Below are positions 43,328-52,690 of a DNA stretch of 64,000 nucleotides, in pieces. Position numbers and translations under genes: made by a program. Below the pieces are notes generated by a model. That model worked only from the letters and a program-made list of their open reading frames with translations, was not told where the DNA came from and did no database searches. The stretch is from Halopseudomonas aestusnigri (GTDB taxonomy: Bacteria > Pseudomonadota > Gammaproteobacteria > Pseudomonadales > Pseudomonadaceae): positions 791,191 to 855,190 of the forward strand of contig NZ_NBYK01000001.1 of the NCBI RefSeq assembly GCF_002197985.1, read 5' to 3'. Each line of letters opens with the position of its first letter. Within the stretch, counting starts at the first letter, position 1.

Positions 43328-44353
43328 ATGATCAAATCCGATTACCTGCCATCCGGCTTTCTGCAACCGCTGCAGGATTATCTGCGTCAGCGCGCGTTGC
43401 CGGCGCAGGACTTGCTGCACGAGTTGGATGCCTGCCTGGAATCACCGAACGTCCCGTCCGAGCGGTTCTGCGAGCTGCTGGATGCGGTCTGGCATGCTGC
43501 GCCGGTCAGTGCGCTGGGTATCCGCCTTGGCCTGGCTACCCATCCCGGCCAGTTTGGTGTGGTTGGCTATCTGGTGTCCTATTGCGGCACCCTGGGGCAG
43601 GCGCTGGCGCGTTATTACCGGTATCAGCGCCTGTTGCAGCAGGGTCTGGACTCACGTGGTGAGCTGAAAGACGGCGTGCTGTATATGCGCTGGACGCAGG
43701 CCGTGGCGAAGACGCCGCTGGCTACCGAGTTCAGCATCGCGGTCTTTGTCAGTTTGTGCCAGGCACTGATTGGGCGCGCCATTACCCCGGTGCGCGCCGG
43801 CTTGCCCTTTGCCAGGCCAGCGAATGCCGATGTCTATCAGGCGCTGCTGGGTTGTCCGGTGGAGTTTGACCGGCCGGCGATTGAGCTGGCGATTCCCGAG
43901 TATCTGCTGGCCCTGCCGATTTCCGGCAAGGACCCGTACCTGCTGGGCCTGCTAGAAAAGCAGGCCCAGGCGCTGCTGAATCAACTGCCACAGCTGGACA
44001 CCAGTGCGGCAGGGGCCTCGTTTCAGCGGGTGCAGGATCAGATAGTCGAATCGATGAAAAACGGTGATGTCAGCGCGGCGGCGGTCGCCTCGGCACTGAA
44101 TTACTCCCTGCGTACCTTTTACCGGGAGCTGCGCAGTGCCGGCTACAGCTATCGAGGCCTGCTGGCGCATACCCGCCACACCTTGGCACGACAATATCTG
44201 GCCGACCCGGCGCTGGCGCAAACCGACGTGGCACTGCTGCTGGGCTATTCGGAGCAAAGTTCCTTTATCCGCGCCTTTCGCAGCTGGACAGGGATGACGC
44301 CGGGGGAGTATCGGAGTCATCTGGCGCGCAAAGCGGGTCAGGTGACGGGGTGA
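43328..44353 (+). CDS. AraC-family regulator with arabinose_bd-type sensor domain
   Basis: 341 residues. N-terminal sensor (~15-210) of the AraC 'arabinose-binding-like' domain group seen in OruR/ArgR-type regulators: GIRLGLATHPGQFGVVGYLV, ALARYYRYQRLL and the EFDRPAIELAIP-type block. C-terminal HTH (AAAVASALNYSLRTFYRELR and ALLLGYSEQSSFIRAFRSWT, ending GMTPGEYR). The ATG at 43328 is chosen. It is divergent from the fused oxidoreductase and probably regulates it; the inducer would be that enzyme's substrate. Confidence 0.88.
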   Translation: MIKSDYLPSGFLQPLQDYLRQRALPAQDLLHELDACLESPNVPSERFCELLDAVWHAAPVSALGIRLGLATHPGQFGVVGYLVSYCGTLGQALARYYRYQRLLQQGLDSRGELKDGVLYMRWTQAVAKTPLATEFSIAVFVSLCQALIGRAITPVRAGLPFARPANADVYQALLGCPVEFDRPAIELAIPEYLLALPISGKDPYLLGLLEKQAQALLNQLPQLDTSAAGASFQRVQDQIVESMKNGDVSAAAVASALNYSLRTFYRELRSAGYSYRGLLAHTRHTLARQYLADPALAQTDVALLLGYSEQSSFIRAFRSWTGMTPGEYRSHLARKAGQVTG

Positions 44354-44373
44354 GCCCGCATCATCCGGAGAAG

Positions 44374-44398
44374 CGTTCCCACGCGGAGCGTGGGAACG
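44374..44398. repeat. Perfect 11-bp palindromic hairpin between convergent genes
   Basis: CGTTCCCACGC and GCGTGGGAACG around GGA. It lies between the AraC and nrdB stops, 21 bp from the AraC stop and 24 bp from the nrdB stop. Likely a dispersed REP-like repeat that could also end both transcripts. Confidence 0.6.
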
Positions 44399-44421
44399 AT
44401 CAAGCGGTCTGAATTTGGCAA

Positions 44422-45675
44422 TCAATCCCAGCTCAACGCGCCGCCAGTCTGATACTCGATCACGCGGGTTTCGAAGAAGTTTTTCTCCTTCTTCAGATCC
44501 ATGATCTCGCTCATCCACGGGAAGGGGTTGGTGGTGCCGGGGTACTGTTCCTTCAGACCGATCTGGGTCAGGCGGCGGTTGGCGATGAACTTGAGGTAGT
44601 CCTCCATCATCGCGGCGTTCATGCCGAGTACGCCGCGGGGCATGGTGTCGCGGGCGTATTCGATTTCCAGCTGCGCGCCTTGCAGGATCATCTGGGTTGC
44701 TTCGTCCTTCATGGCATCGTCCCACAGGTGCGGGTTTTCGATCTTGATCTGGTTGATCACGTCGATGCCGAAGTTCAGGTGCATGGATTCGTCGCGCAGG
44801 ATGTACTGGAACTGCTCGGCGGTGCCGGTCATCTTGTTGCGGCGGCCCATGGACAGGATCTGGGTGAAGCCGCAGTAGAAGAAGATGCCTTCCAGAACGC
44901 AGTAGTAGGCGATCAGGTTGCGCAGCAGTTCCTTGTCGGTCTCGACGGTGCCGGTAGTGAAGGTCGGGTCGGAGATCGAACGGGTGTATTTCAGCCCCCA
45001 ACTGGCCTTTTTCGCGACGCTCGGGATCTCGTGGTACATGTTGAAGATCTCGCCTTCATCCATGCCCAGCGACTCGATGCAGTACTGATAGGCGTGGGTG
45101 TGGATCGCCTCTTCGAAGGCCTGACGCAGGATGTACTGGCGGCACTCGGGGTTGGTGATCAGGCGGTACACGGCCAGCACCAGGTTGTTGGCGACCAGAC
45201 TGTCGGCGGTGGAGAAGAAGCCGAGGTTGCGCTTGACGATGCGGCGCTCGTCTTCGGTCAGGCCGTCTGCGCTCTTCCACAGGGCGATGTCGGCGGTCAT
45301 GTTGACCTCTTGCGGCATCCAGTGGTTGGCACAACCGTCGAGGTACTTCTGCCAGGCCCATTCGTACTTGAACGGGACCAGCTGGTTGAGGTCGGCGCGG
45401 GCGTTGATCATCTGCTTATCGCCAACCTGCACGCGGGCGGCGGAGCCTTCCAGATCGTCCAGACCTTCCTGGATGTCCAGCTCATCCAGCGCGGCCTTGG
45501 CGCGGGCGATGGCGTCGGAGTCGTCCGCGCTGATCTGACGCGCGTCCTCCACCGAACCTTCGGCAATGTTTTCCATTACCGGGCTGTCGGTGAGCGGCGC
45601 GCTCGGTTGGGCGGCTGCCTTGGCGGCGGGTGCGGTGGTGGTGTCTTCGCTGTCGAAATCGTCCCAGCTGAGCAT
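44422..45675 (-). CDS. nrdB: Ribonucleotide reductase class Ia, beta subunit
   Basis: 417 residues; carries the di-iron/tyrosyl radical cofactor for the class Ia enzyme. Iron ligands lie in the helices with [51 protein letters not shown] and [11 protein letters not shown]. The N-terminal ~80 residues are acidic and Ala-rich. C-terminal tail ends [14 protein letters not shown] precedes the ATG at 45675; start upstream rejected. Downstream of nrdA, same strand, but separated by a 390-bp repeat-rich gap, unlike the tight nrdAB of enterics. Confidence 0.95.
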   Translation of the reverse strand: MLSWDDFDSEDTTTAPAAKAAAQPSAPLTDSPVMENIAEGSVEDARQISADDSDAIARAKAALDELDIQEGLDDLEGSAARVQVGDKQMINARADLNQLVPFKYEWAWQKYLDGCANHWMPQEVNMTADIALWKSADGLTEDERRIVKRNLGFFSTADSLVANNLVLAVYRLITNPECRQYILRQAFEEAIHTHAYQYCIESLGMDEGEIFNMYHEIPSVAKKASWGLKYTRSISDPTFTTGTVETDKELLRNLIAYYCVLEGIFFYCGFTQILSMGRRNKMTGTAEQFQYILRDESMHLNFGIDVINQIKIENPHLWDDAMKDEATQMILQGAQLEIEYARDTMPRGVLGMNAAMMEDYLKFIANRRLTQIGLKEQYPGTTNPFPWMSEIMDLKKEKNFFETRVIEYQTGGALSWD

Positions 45676-45698
45676 GGTGTGTCTCCCTTTGGTCGACA

Positions 45699-46055
45699 GC
45701 CGCAAGCTTTAAGCTGCAAGCGGCAAGTTGTTTGGTGTGGCGGCGGCGAGTGGTGGTTGATACTGGCTCGGCGCGGCTATCGGGTTTTTCTGGATTCCCG
45801 CCTTCGCGGGAATGACGCGAGAGGGGGGGAGTTCTCTATTCTCTGCGGCCTAAGCGCGTAGCTGAGCGAGTGAGCGCTAGGCGTCGGGCTTGGGGCTTTC
45901 TGGATTCCCGCCTTCGCGAGAATGACGCGAGGGATGGAAATCACGCTGTGTTTTAAGCGCTCCGAGCGGGACTGCTCTTGGGCTCGGAGCTGTGTCTGGC
46001 AATGACGGTGGCGCTTACTCGGACTGCTTGTCGCTTGCAGCTTGAGGCTTGCCGC
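45699..46055. repeat. Repeat-filled nrdA-nrdB spacer with terminal inverted repeats
   Basis: Outer arms 45699-45727 and 46027-46055 are imperfect inverted copies of about 29 bp (core AAGCTGCAAGCGGCAAG against CTTGTCGCTTGCAGCTT). Inside lie two direct repeats of about 35 bp, 45787-45821 and 45897-45931, each with the palindrome ATTCCCGC CTTC GCGGGAAT (second copy has one change). No coding frame is credible. It looks like a small non-autonomous element or a stack of REP-type repeats. Confidence 0.6.
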
Positions 46056-46065
46056 TGGGCCTGCC

Positions 46066-48942
46066 TTATTGGCAGGCCTCGCAGTCCGGGTCATCGATAG
46101 AACACGCCTTCGGCACCGGCGCCGGGCCAGCAGGTGCTGCGCTCAGCGCCGGCTCTGCGCCGCTGGCGACGGCATTCAGCTTGCCGGTGTTGACGGTCGA
46201 TTTCTCGGTGCTGGTGGCAGCCAGGGCACGCAGGTAGTAGGTGGTTTTCAAGCCACGGAACCAGGCCATGCGGTAGGTCACGTCCAGCTTCTTGCCGCTG
46301 GCGCCAGAGATGTACAGGTTCAGCGACTGGGCCTGGTCGATCCATTTCTGGCGGCGGCTGGCGGCTTCGACGATCCACTTGGTTTCGACTTCAAACGCGG
46401 TGGCGTACAGCGCCTTGAGGTCGTCCGGGATGCGGTCGATCTGCTGTACGGAGCCGTCGTAGTATTTGAGGTCGTTGACCATGACCGCGTCCCACATGCC
46501 GCGTGCCTTGAGGTCGCGTACCAGATAGGGATTGATCACGGTGAACTCGCCGGACAGGTTCGATTTGACGTACAGGTTCTGGTACGTCGGCTCGATCGAC
46601 TGCGAAACGCCGGTGATGTTGGCGATGGTCGCGGTCGGCGCGATGGCCATGATGTTGGAGTTGCGGATGCCTTTCTTGACGCGCTCGCGCACCGCTTCCC
46701 AGTCCAGGGTGACGCTGCGGTCCACTTCGATGTACTTGGCGCCGCGCTGCTCGGTCAGAATGTCGAGCGAGTCATAGGGCAGGATGCCTTGCGACCACAG
46801 CGAGCCGTCGAAGCTGGAGTAGCTGCCGCGTTCGTCGGCCAGATCACAGGAGGCCTGGATGGCGAAGTAGCTGATGGCTTCCATCGACTGGTCGGCAAAG
46901 GCGACGGCTTCGTTTGAGCCGTAGGCGATGTGCTGCAGGTACAGGGCATCCTGGAAGCCCATCAGACCCAGACCAACCGGGCGGTGTTTGAGGTTGGAAT
47001 TACGCGCCTGCGGTACCGAGTAGTAGTTGATATCGATGACGTTATCGAGCATGCGTACCGCAGTGCGCACGGTGCGCTCCAGCTTGGCGGTGTCGAGCTT
47101 GCCGTCAACAATGTGGTTGACCAGGTTGACCGAGCCCAGGTTACAGACAGCGATTTCGTCCGCGCTGGTGTTCAGGGTGATCTCGGTGCACAGGTTGGAG
47201 CTGTGGACTACACCGGCGTGCTGCTGCGGGCTGCGCAGGTTGCAGGCGTCCTTGAAGGTCAGCCACGGGTGGCCGGTTTCGAACAGCATGCTGAGCATCT
47301 TGCGCCACAGGTCGGCGGCACGCACTTTCTTGTGCAGTTTCAGCTTGCCGTACTCGGTCAGCGCTTCGTAGTACTCGTAGCGCTCTTCGAAGGCCTTGCC
47401 GGTCAGGTCGTGAAGGTCCGGCACGTCGGAGGGCGAGAACAGGGTCCACTGGCCGTCTTCGAACACGCGCTTCATGAACAGGTCTGGAATCCAGTTCGCG
47501 GTGTTCATGTCGTGGGTGCGGCGGCGGTCGTCACCGGTGTTCTTGCGCAGTTCGAGGAATTCCTCGATATCCAGATGCCAGGTTTCCAGGTAGCCGCAGA
47601 CCGCGCCCTTGCGTTTGCCGCCCTGGTTGACCGCAACGGCGGTATCGTTGACGACTTTGAGGAAGGGCACAACGCCCTGGCTCTTGCCGTTGGTGCCCTT
47701 GATATAGGCGCCCATGGCGCGGACCGGCGTCCAGTCGTTACCCAGGCCGCCGGCAAACTTGGACAGCATGGCGTTGTCGTGGATGGCCTTGTAAATGCCG
47801 GACAGCTCGTCCGGCACGGTGGTGAGGTAGCACGACGACAGCTGCGGACGCAGGGTGCCGGCGTTGAACAGGGTCGGCGTGGAGGCCATGTAGTCGAAGC
47901 TGGACAGCAGGTTGTAGAACTCGATGGCGCGTTCGTTCTTCTGTGGCTCTTCAATGGCCAGGCCCATGGCGACGCGCATGAAGAAGATCTGCGGCAGTTC
48001 GATACGGGTGCCGTCGCGGTGCAGGAAGTAGCGATCGTACAGGGTCTGCAGGCCGAGGTAGCCGAACAGCTGGTCGCGGTTGTGGTCAATCGCGGCGCCC
48101 AGTTGCTCCAGGTCGTAGTCGGCCAGCTTGGCGTCCAGCAGTTCGTAGTCGATACCGGCCTTGACGTAGGCGGGCAGCGTCCTGGCGTACAGCTCGGCCA
48201 TCTCGCCGTGGGTCGCGCTGGGCGCAATCTCGAGGTGACTGAGGGCTTCGGCACGCAGGTTGTCGAGCAGCAGACGGGCGGTGACCTGACTGTAGCTCGG
48301 TTCGCGCTCGACCAGGGTGCGGGAGGTCATTACCAGCGCGGTGTTCACGTCGACCTGGGTCACGCCGTCGTACAGGTTCTTCAGGGTTTCCTGTTCGATG
48401 TGGTTGGCGTCGACTTCCGGCAGGCCTTCGCAGGCTTCGGCGATGACGGTGCGCAGACGGCCCAGATCCAGCGGCTCGCGGCTGCCGTCGGGCAGGGTGA
48501 TGCGGATGCTGGGGTGGGCTTCTGCGACGCTCTGGCGCGCCTGGCGCTGGCGGGCGTGCTCTTCACGATAGAGTACATAGGCACGGGCGATCTTCTGTTC
48601 GCCGGAGCGCATCAGCGCCAGTTCGACCTGATCCTGAATCTCTTCGATATGCAGGGTGCCGCCGGAGGGCAGGCGACGCTTGAAGATCGCGCTGATCACA
48701 TCGGTCAGTTCATTGACGGTCTCGCGAATCCGCGAAGAGGCCGCGGCCTGGCTGCCTTCTACTGCCAGAAACGCCTTGGTCATGGCGATACGGATCTTGT
48801 CGTCGGTATAGGGCACCAGTGTGCCGTTGCGTTTGATGACGCGAAGCTGTCCTGGGGCGCTCAGCTGCAGGTCCGAATTTTGTTCGCCGTCTGCGTGCCG
48901 CGCGGATGATGTGGTGTCAGCGGCGGAAGGGGTGACCTGCAT
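46066..48942 (-). CDS. nrdA: Ribonucleotide reductase class Ia, alpha subunit
   Basis: 958 residues; catalytic subunit reducing ribonucleoside diphosphates. Two N-terminal ATP-cone regulatory domains (RVIKRNGTLVPYTDDKIRIA and the second starting RITLPDGSREPLDLGRL), as in Pseudomonas NrdA. Active-site regions: PQLSSCYLT, NLCTEITLN with active-site Cys, SEFTVINPYLV-type segment, and a C-terminal redox tail with DDPDCEACQ. AAGGAG lies before the ATG at 48942. NrdR-like boxes lie upstream. Transcribed towards nrdB. Confidence 0.96.
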   Translation of the reverse strand: MQVTPSAADTTSSARHADGEQNSDLQLSAPGQLRVIKRNGTLVPYTDDKIRIAMTKAFLAVEGSQAAASSRIRETVNELTDVISAIFKRRLPSGGTLHIEEIQDQVELALMRSGEQKIARAYVLYREEHARQRQARQSVAEAHPSIRITLPDGSREPLDLGRLRTVIAEACEGLPEVDANHIEQETLKNLYDGVTQVDVNTALVMTSRTLVEREPSYSQVTARLLLDNLRAEALSHLEIAPSATHGEMAELYARTLPAYVKAGIDYELLDAKLADYDLEQLGAAIDHNRDQLFGYLGLQTLYDRYFLHRDGTRIELPQIFFMRVAMGLAIEEPQKNERAIEFYNLLSSFDYMASTPTLFNAGTLRPQLSSCYLTTVPDELSGIYKAIHDNAMLSKFAGGLGNDWTPVRAMGAYIKGTNGKSQGVVPFLKVVNDTAVAVNQGGKRKGAVCGYLETWHLDIEEFLELRKNTGDDRRRTHDMNTANWIPDLFMKRVFEDGQWTLFSPSDVPDLHDLTGKAFEERYEYYEALTEYGKLKLHKKVRAADLWRKMLSMLFETGHPWLTFKDACNLRSPQQHAGVVHSSNLCTEITLNTSADEIAVCNLGSVNLVNHIVDGKLDTAKLERTVRTAVRMLDNVIDINYYSVPQARNSNLKHRPVGLGLMGFQDALYLQHIAYGSNEAVAFADQSMEAISYFAIQASCDLADERGSYSSFDGSLWSQGILPYDSLDILTEQRGAKYIEVDRSVTLDWEAVRERVKKGIRNSNIMAIAPTATIANITGVSQSIEPTYQNLYVKSNLSGEFTVINPYLVRDLKARGMWDAVMVNDLKYYDGSVQQIDRIPDDLKALYATAFEVETKWIVEAASRRQKWIDQAQSLNLYISGASGKKLDVTYRMAWFRGLKTTYYLRALAATSTEKSTVNTGKLNAVASGAEPALSAAPAGPAPVPKACSIDDPDCEACQ

Positions 48943-48965
48943 GACATGCTCCTTTTTGGTCGTTA

Positions 48966-49113
48966 ACACAATATGTAGATATTTGCGCAAGCTGGCGCAG
49001 CCAGCTCGGGACGTGCTGTTCAAGCGGCAGACAGTCAGCTGCGGCTTACGGCTGCTGGTGACTATTTGATCAATATGTAGATGTCTGCCTTTCGTTTGGC
49101 ACAAGATAGTGTG
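48966..49113 (-). promoter_or_regulatory. nrdA control region with NrdR-like boxes
   Basis: ACACAATATGTAGATAT (48966-48982) and CAATATGTAGATGT (49071-49084) share CAATATGTAGAT; CACAAGATAGTGTG lies at 49100-49113, centred about 29 bp from the second. These resemble NrdR boxes, which come in pairs about three helix turns apart upstream of nrd operons. A further box-like ACTATATCTAGTGT lies at 49221-49234. The stretch 48943-49375 holds no gene. Confidence 0.55.
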
Positions 49114-49375
49114 TGTTCTCGAGTGTGGCAAGGCGATTATTTGTCGATTTCATCGCATAACCGCATTGACCTCGGCGCAGATCAGAGCTGGTGCGGGTTT
49201 GCAGGCTTGAAGAAAAAAATACTATATCTAGTGTTTACCTTTTTCTTGTTTTCAGATTGATGTCAGCGCCGGAAGAAGCTGTTTCCAGTGCTCTGGGTCA
49301 GGGGCTGTGGCCTGAAGGCAAGCGAGTGCTACAATCGCCGGCTGATTTGAGTAGTTCAGCGAGCGGGAGGCATGG

Positions 49376-50092
49376 GTGGAGGCAGACAGCGGTTACATCC
49401 TGATTGTTGAGGACGACCAGAAGCTGGCGGGTCTGATTGCCGAGTTTTTGCAGGCTCAGGGGCTTCAGGTTGCGGTTGAGGCGAATGGCGGCGCTGCCGT
49501 GCAGCGAATTCTCGACACCCAGCCGGCGCTGGTCGTGCTTGACCTGATGCTGCCGGGCGAGGACGGGCACTCGATTTGCGAGCGGGTCCGTGCGGCAGGT
49601 TTTCTGCGGCCGATCCTGATGCTGACGGCACGCAGCGAGGACGAGGCCCAGATTCGTGGCCTGGAGCTGGGTGCTGACGATTATGTAAGCAAACCGGTCC
49701 GCCCGCAGGTGCTGCTGGCGCGCATCCGTGCGCTGTTGCGCAGAACCAGCGAGCCGGAAACCAGCGAGGCGCCGACGCGTCTGGAGTTTGGTGAGCTGAT
49801 CATTGACAACGACCGTCGTGAGGCGTGGCTGCGCGGCGAGTTGATCGAGCTGACCGGTGCCGAGTTTGATCTGCTCTGGTTGCTGGCCAGCAACGCTGGC
49901 CGCATTCTCAGCCGTGAGGAGATCTTTATCGCTCTGCGTGGTATCGAGTATGACGGTCAGGACCGCTCCATCGATGTGCGTATTTCGCGTATCCGCCCCA
50001 AGATCGGCGATGATCCCGATCTGCCGCGGCTGATCAAGACCGTACGCAGCAAGGGCTATCTGTTCGTCAGCCCCGGCCCGGATCAGCCGTGA
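49376..50092 (+). CDS. rstA: OmpR-family response regulator (RstA-like)
   Basis: 238 residues. Receiver domain (YILIVEDDQKLAGLIAEFLQ, phospho-Asp in VVLDLMLPGEDG, K in ADDYVSKPVRP), then a winged-helix output domain (ELTGAEFDLLWLLASNAGRI, DVRISRIRPKIGDDP, IKTVRSKGYLF). The GTG at 49376 follows GGGAGG; a nearby ATG is out of frame. Pairs with the kinase that overlaps its stop. RstA-type naming rests on overall resemblance and on the kinase's shape; target genes are unknown. Confidence 0.88.
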   Translation: MEADSGYILIVEDDQKLAGLIAEFLQAQGLQVAVEANGGAAVQRILDTQPALVVLDLMLPGEDGHSICERVRAAGFLRPILMLTARSEDEAQIRGLELGADDYVSKPVRPQVLLARIRALLRRTSEPETSEAPTRLEFGELIIDNDRREAWLRGELIELTGAEFDLLWLLASNAGRILSREEIFIALRGIEYDGQDRSIDVRISRIRPKIGDDPDLPRLIKTVRSKGYLFVSPGPDQP

Positions 50093-51687
50093 ACTCGATC
50101 TTTCTGCGCATCTACGGCGGCATGTTGCTGGTACTGGTCGCCGTCTCCCTGCTGGCGCTGGTCAGCATCCGCATGATCAACGATGTGCGCGCAGAGGATT
50201 ACCGCGAGCGCATGGCGACAGGCACTTTCCGCCTGATGGCAGATAACCTGGAGCCGATGGACGAAGCCGAGCGGCAGAAAGCGCTGGCCGTGTGGATGCG
50301 GCTGATCGGTGTGCCCCTGGAGTTGCGCCAGCTGGACGACCTGGGGCTGGAGTCGAGCAGTTGGTCGCGGCTGATTCAGGGGCGTGTGCTGGTGCTCAGC
50401 AGCGCGCCATCCGAGGTCCGGGTATACAGTCTGGTGGACCTCAGCCAGCAGCAGGTGCTGACCGCCGATATCGAGAAGATCTCCGAGCAACTGGGTCGCG
50501 CTACCCTGTTTCTGATTGCCGACGAGCTGGTGCGGCACCCTGAAAGTGACATGCCAACCTGGCTGCAGCGACTGCGGCGAGACAAGGGTTTCGGCTTTCC
50601 GCTCAATCTCACCCGCCTTAATGAAACCGATCTGGATGCCGACCAACGCCGGCGTCTGGATGAGTTCGATACCGTGCTGAGCCTGGGGCCGGACGGCAAC
50701 GCGGTGATGATGTATATGAAAATCCCGGATACCAACTGGGTAGTCAGCCTCGGACCGATCTATCAGATGCAGGAGTATCCGCCTGAGATGCTGCTGATGA
50801 CCGGCTTGCTGGCGCTGTCGCTCAGTGGTCTGCTGATCTACCTGCTGGTGCGTCAGCTGGAGCAGCGGCTGATGAATCTGGAGTCGGCAGCGACCCATCT
50901 GGCGCGCGGTAATCTGGATGCCCGGGCGGAGGCTATCGGCAGCGACTCGGTTGGCAGTCTGGCACGGGCGTTCAATGATATGGCCGGCCACCTGCAACGC
51001 ATGATGCGTATTCAACAGGAGATGATTCGAGCCGTCTCGCACGAGCTGCGCACGCCGGTGGCGCGCTTGCGTTTCGGTCTGGAGATGGTGGAGACAGCCA
51101 GCAGTGAAGCTGATCTGAAACGCTATCTCGACAGCATGGACGGTGATTTGACCGAACTGGACAAACTGGTCGACGAGATTCTCACCTACGCCCGTCTTGA
51201 ACAGGGCGCGCCGGCTCTGGTACTGCAGCCGGTGGATGTGCTGGCGACGGTGGAGCAGGTTGTGACCGAGTTGTTGCCGTTGGCTGCCAGCGTGCAGCTG
51301 GAGCATGAGGATCTGTCCCATGGCCGAGCCAATGTGGTGGACGCCGAGGAGCGTTACCTGCATCGGGCACTGACCAACCTGGTCAGCAATGCCCTGCGTC
51401 ATGCGGCCTCGCGGGTCAAGGTGACTACACGCGTTGCCAACGGCCGCTGCAGGCTGACTGTGGAAGATGACGGTCCCGGGATTCCGGAGGCCTACCGCGA
51501 GCGCATCTTTACTCCCTTCCTTCGGCTGGACGACAGCCGTACCCGTGCCAGTGGTGGTTATGGCCTGGGGTTATCCATTGTTCGCCGCATTGCCTACTGG
51601 CACCGCGGCTACGCACGGGTCGAAACGTCTAAGGAGCTGGGCGGAGCTGCCTTCATTATTGACTGGCCGCTGCGCCAGGCGTCGTAG
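50089..51687 (+). CDS. rstB: Sensor histidine kinase (RstB-like)
   Basis: 532 residues from GTG overlapping the regulator's stop (GTGA). TM1 ~8-28, a periplasmic sensor domain ~30-235, TM2 ~243-262 (LLMTGLLALSLSGLLIYLLV), HAMP, H-box RAVSHELRTPVARLRFGLEM, and ATPase boxes LVSNALRHA, VEDDGPGIP and GGYGLGLSIVRRI. The sensor region and the pairing resemble RstB. A family-2 REP begins at its TAG stop codon. Confidence 0.9.
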   Translation: MNSIFLRIYGGMLLVLVAVSLLALVSIRMINDVRAEDYRERMATGTFRLMADNLEPMDEAERQKALAVWMRLIGVPLELRQLDDLGLESSSWSRLIQGRVLVLSSAPSEVRVYSLVDLSQQQVLTADIEKISEQLGRATLFLIADELVRHPESDMPTWLQRLRRDKGFGFPLNLTRLNETDLDADQRRRLDEFDTVLSLGPDGNAVMMYMKIPDTNWVVSLGPIYQMQEYPPEMLLMTGLLALSLSGLLIYLLVRQLEQRLMNLESAATHLARGNLDARAEAIGSDSVGSLARAFNDMAGHLQRMMRIQQEMIRAVSHELRTPVARLRFGLEMVETASSEADLKRYLDSMDGDLTELDKLVDEILTYARLEQGAPALVLQPVDVLATVEQVVTELLPLAASVQLEHEDLSHGRANVVDAEERYLHRALTNLVSNALRHAASRVKVTTRVANGRCRLTVEDDGPGIPEAYRERIFTPFLRLDDSRTRASGGYGLGLSIVRRIAYWHRGYARVETSKELGGAAFIIDWPLRQAS

Positions 51688-51822
51688 CATGGAGAACCGC
51701 GCAGCGTTCTCCGTGGGGTCATGTGCCAACGCGCGGAGAAGCCTGCGGCGTTCTCCGCCCTGCGGAGATGATGGCGTGTTGCGGGGGCGGTAGCATGGAG
51801 AACCGCGCAGCGTTCTCCGTGA
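51684..51822. repeat. REP-like hairpins, family 2 (two direct copies plus a variant)
   Basis: GTAGCATGGAGAACCGCGCA then GCGTTCTCCGTG occurs at 51684 and again at 51790, each a hairpin GGAGAAC/GTTCTCC behind a GTAG head. A variant hairpin GCGGAGAA/TTCTCCGC lies between them at 51734-51761. The first copy's TAG is the stop of the kinase gene. Confidence 0.7.
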
Positions 51823-51868
51823 GCTCATTTACCGACGCGCGGAGACTCTCCACCAGACAAATCGCGTC

Positions 51869-52492
51869 TTAGCGCTGATGACCGTTGACCAGCAGGCGGA
51901 ACGCCGTGGTAGCCGGGCCTGGCTCGGGTTTACGGCCGCAGATCAGGTCGCAATAAATGGCGCTTTCGCCGATACGCACGATGTACAGGGCAAGGCTCTG
52001 GGCATCCATCTCTGGCTTGATTTCACCAGCCGCAATCGCCTTTTCGAACATTTGCTGCCAGGTGCTGATCAGGCGCTCCTGCAAGCCTGAGGCGCGGGCA
52101 GTGAGCAATTGCAGGCCCCATTGCGGCTCGGCTTGCAGAAAATCGTACATGGGGCGCGCGTTGATCAATGCAACATTGATGTCTTCGTAGATCTGCGTGA
52201 GATAGTCGATGCCCGTGAGGTTGGGAGTCTGTTCGGCACGGGCGATGGCTTCATCGTAGATACGCTTGTATAGCGACCACAGAATTTCGCCCATCAACAA
52301 ATCCTTGTTGCCGACCCAGCGCATCAGTGTGGCTCGTCCGATACCCAGCTCTTCCGCGAGTTGCGACAGGTTCAGACGGCGGCCTTCCAGCCACCAGCTG
52401 CGTGCCATGCGAAAGGCCGATATCGGCGTCGCGCGTTCGTCGGATTTGCGTTTTGAGAGGGCAAGGGAGAGGGGAGTCTGCTGACTGGTCAT
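51869..52492 (-). CDS. TetR-family regulator (QsdR-like)
   Basis: 207 residues. DNA-binding head with LNLSQLAEELGIGRATLMRWVGNKDLL, then an all-helical ligand domain (ARPMYDFLQAEPQWGLQLLT ... YIVRIGESAIYCDLICGRKP). The order resembles QsdR-type TetR proteins in which the HTH starts after a ~35-residue lead. AGGAAA precedes the ATG at 52492. No direct operon partner; the SDR gene 200 bp upstream is on the same strand and could be a target (inference). Confidence 0.8.
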   Translation of the reverse strand: MTSQQTPLSLALSKRKSDERATPISAFRMARSWWLEGRRLNLSQLAEELGIGRATLMRWVGNKDLLMGEILWSLYKRIYDEAIARAEQTPNLTGIDYLTQIYEDINVALINARPMYDFLQAEPQWGLQLLTARASGLQERLISTWQQMFEKAIAAGEIKPEMDAQSLALYIVRIGESAIYCDLICGRKPEPGPATTAFRLLVNGHQR

Positions 52493-52690
52493 TCGGTGCT
52501 TTCCTGGCGTTTTAGGTTTCTTCTTCGTATTCGGCTTGCATGGTAGCAATGCTGATACCAAGAATGAAAGTGTCCCGTGTGTGAATCACCAGTAGTAATG
52601 CGAGTGAATTTGTAACCACGCGTCATCGGCTCGCCAATGAACGCTTTCGTCTGATCCGCAAGCGGCCGGATCAGACGTCTCGACTGTGTA

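Noticed and set aside
46930-48909. 659-codon plus-strand open frame opposite nrdA
   Set aside because: Antisense shadow of the conserved NrdA; Val/Gly/Gln-rich with no motifs.
51690-51822. CRISPR array
   Set aside because: Only two direct copies plus a hairpin variant, each palindromic with a GTAG head; this is REP-type, and no cas genes are present.
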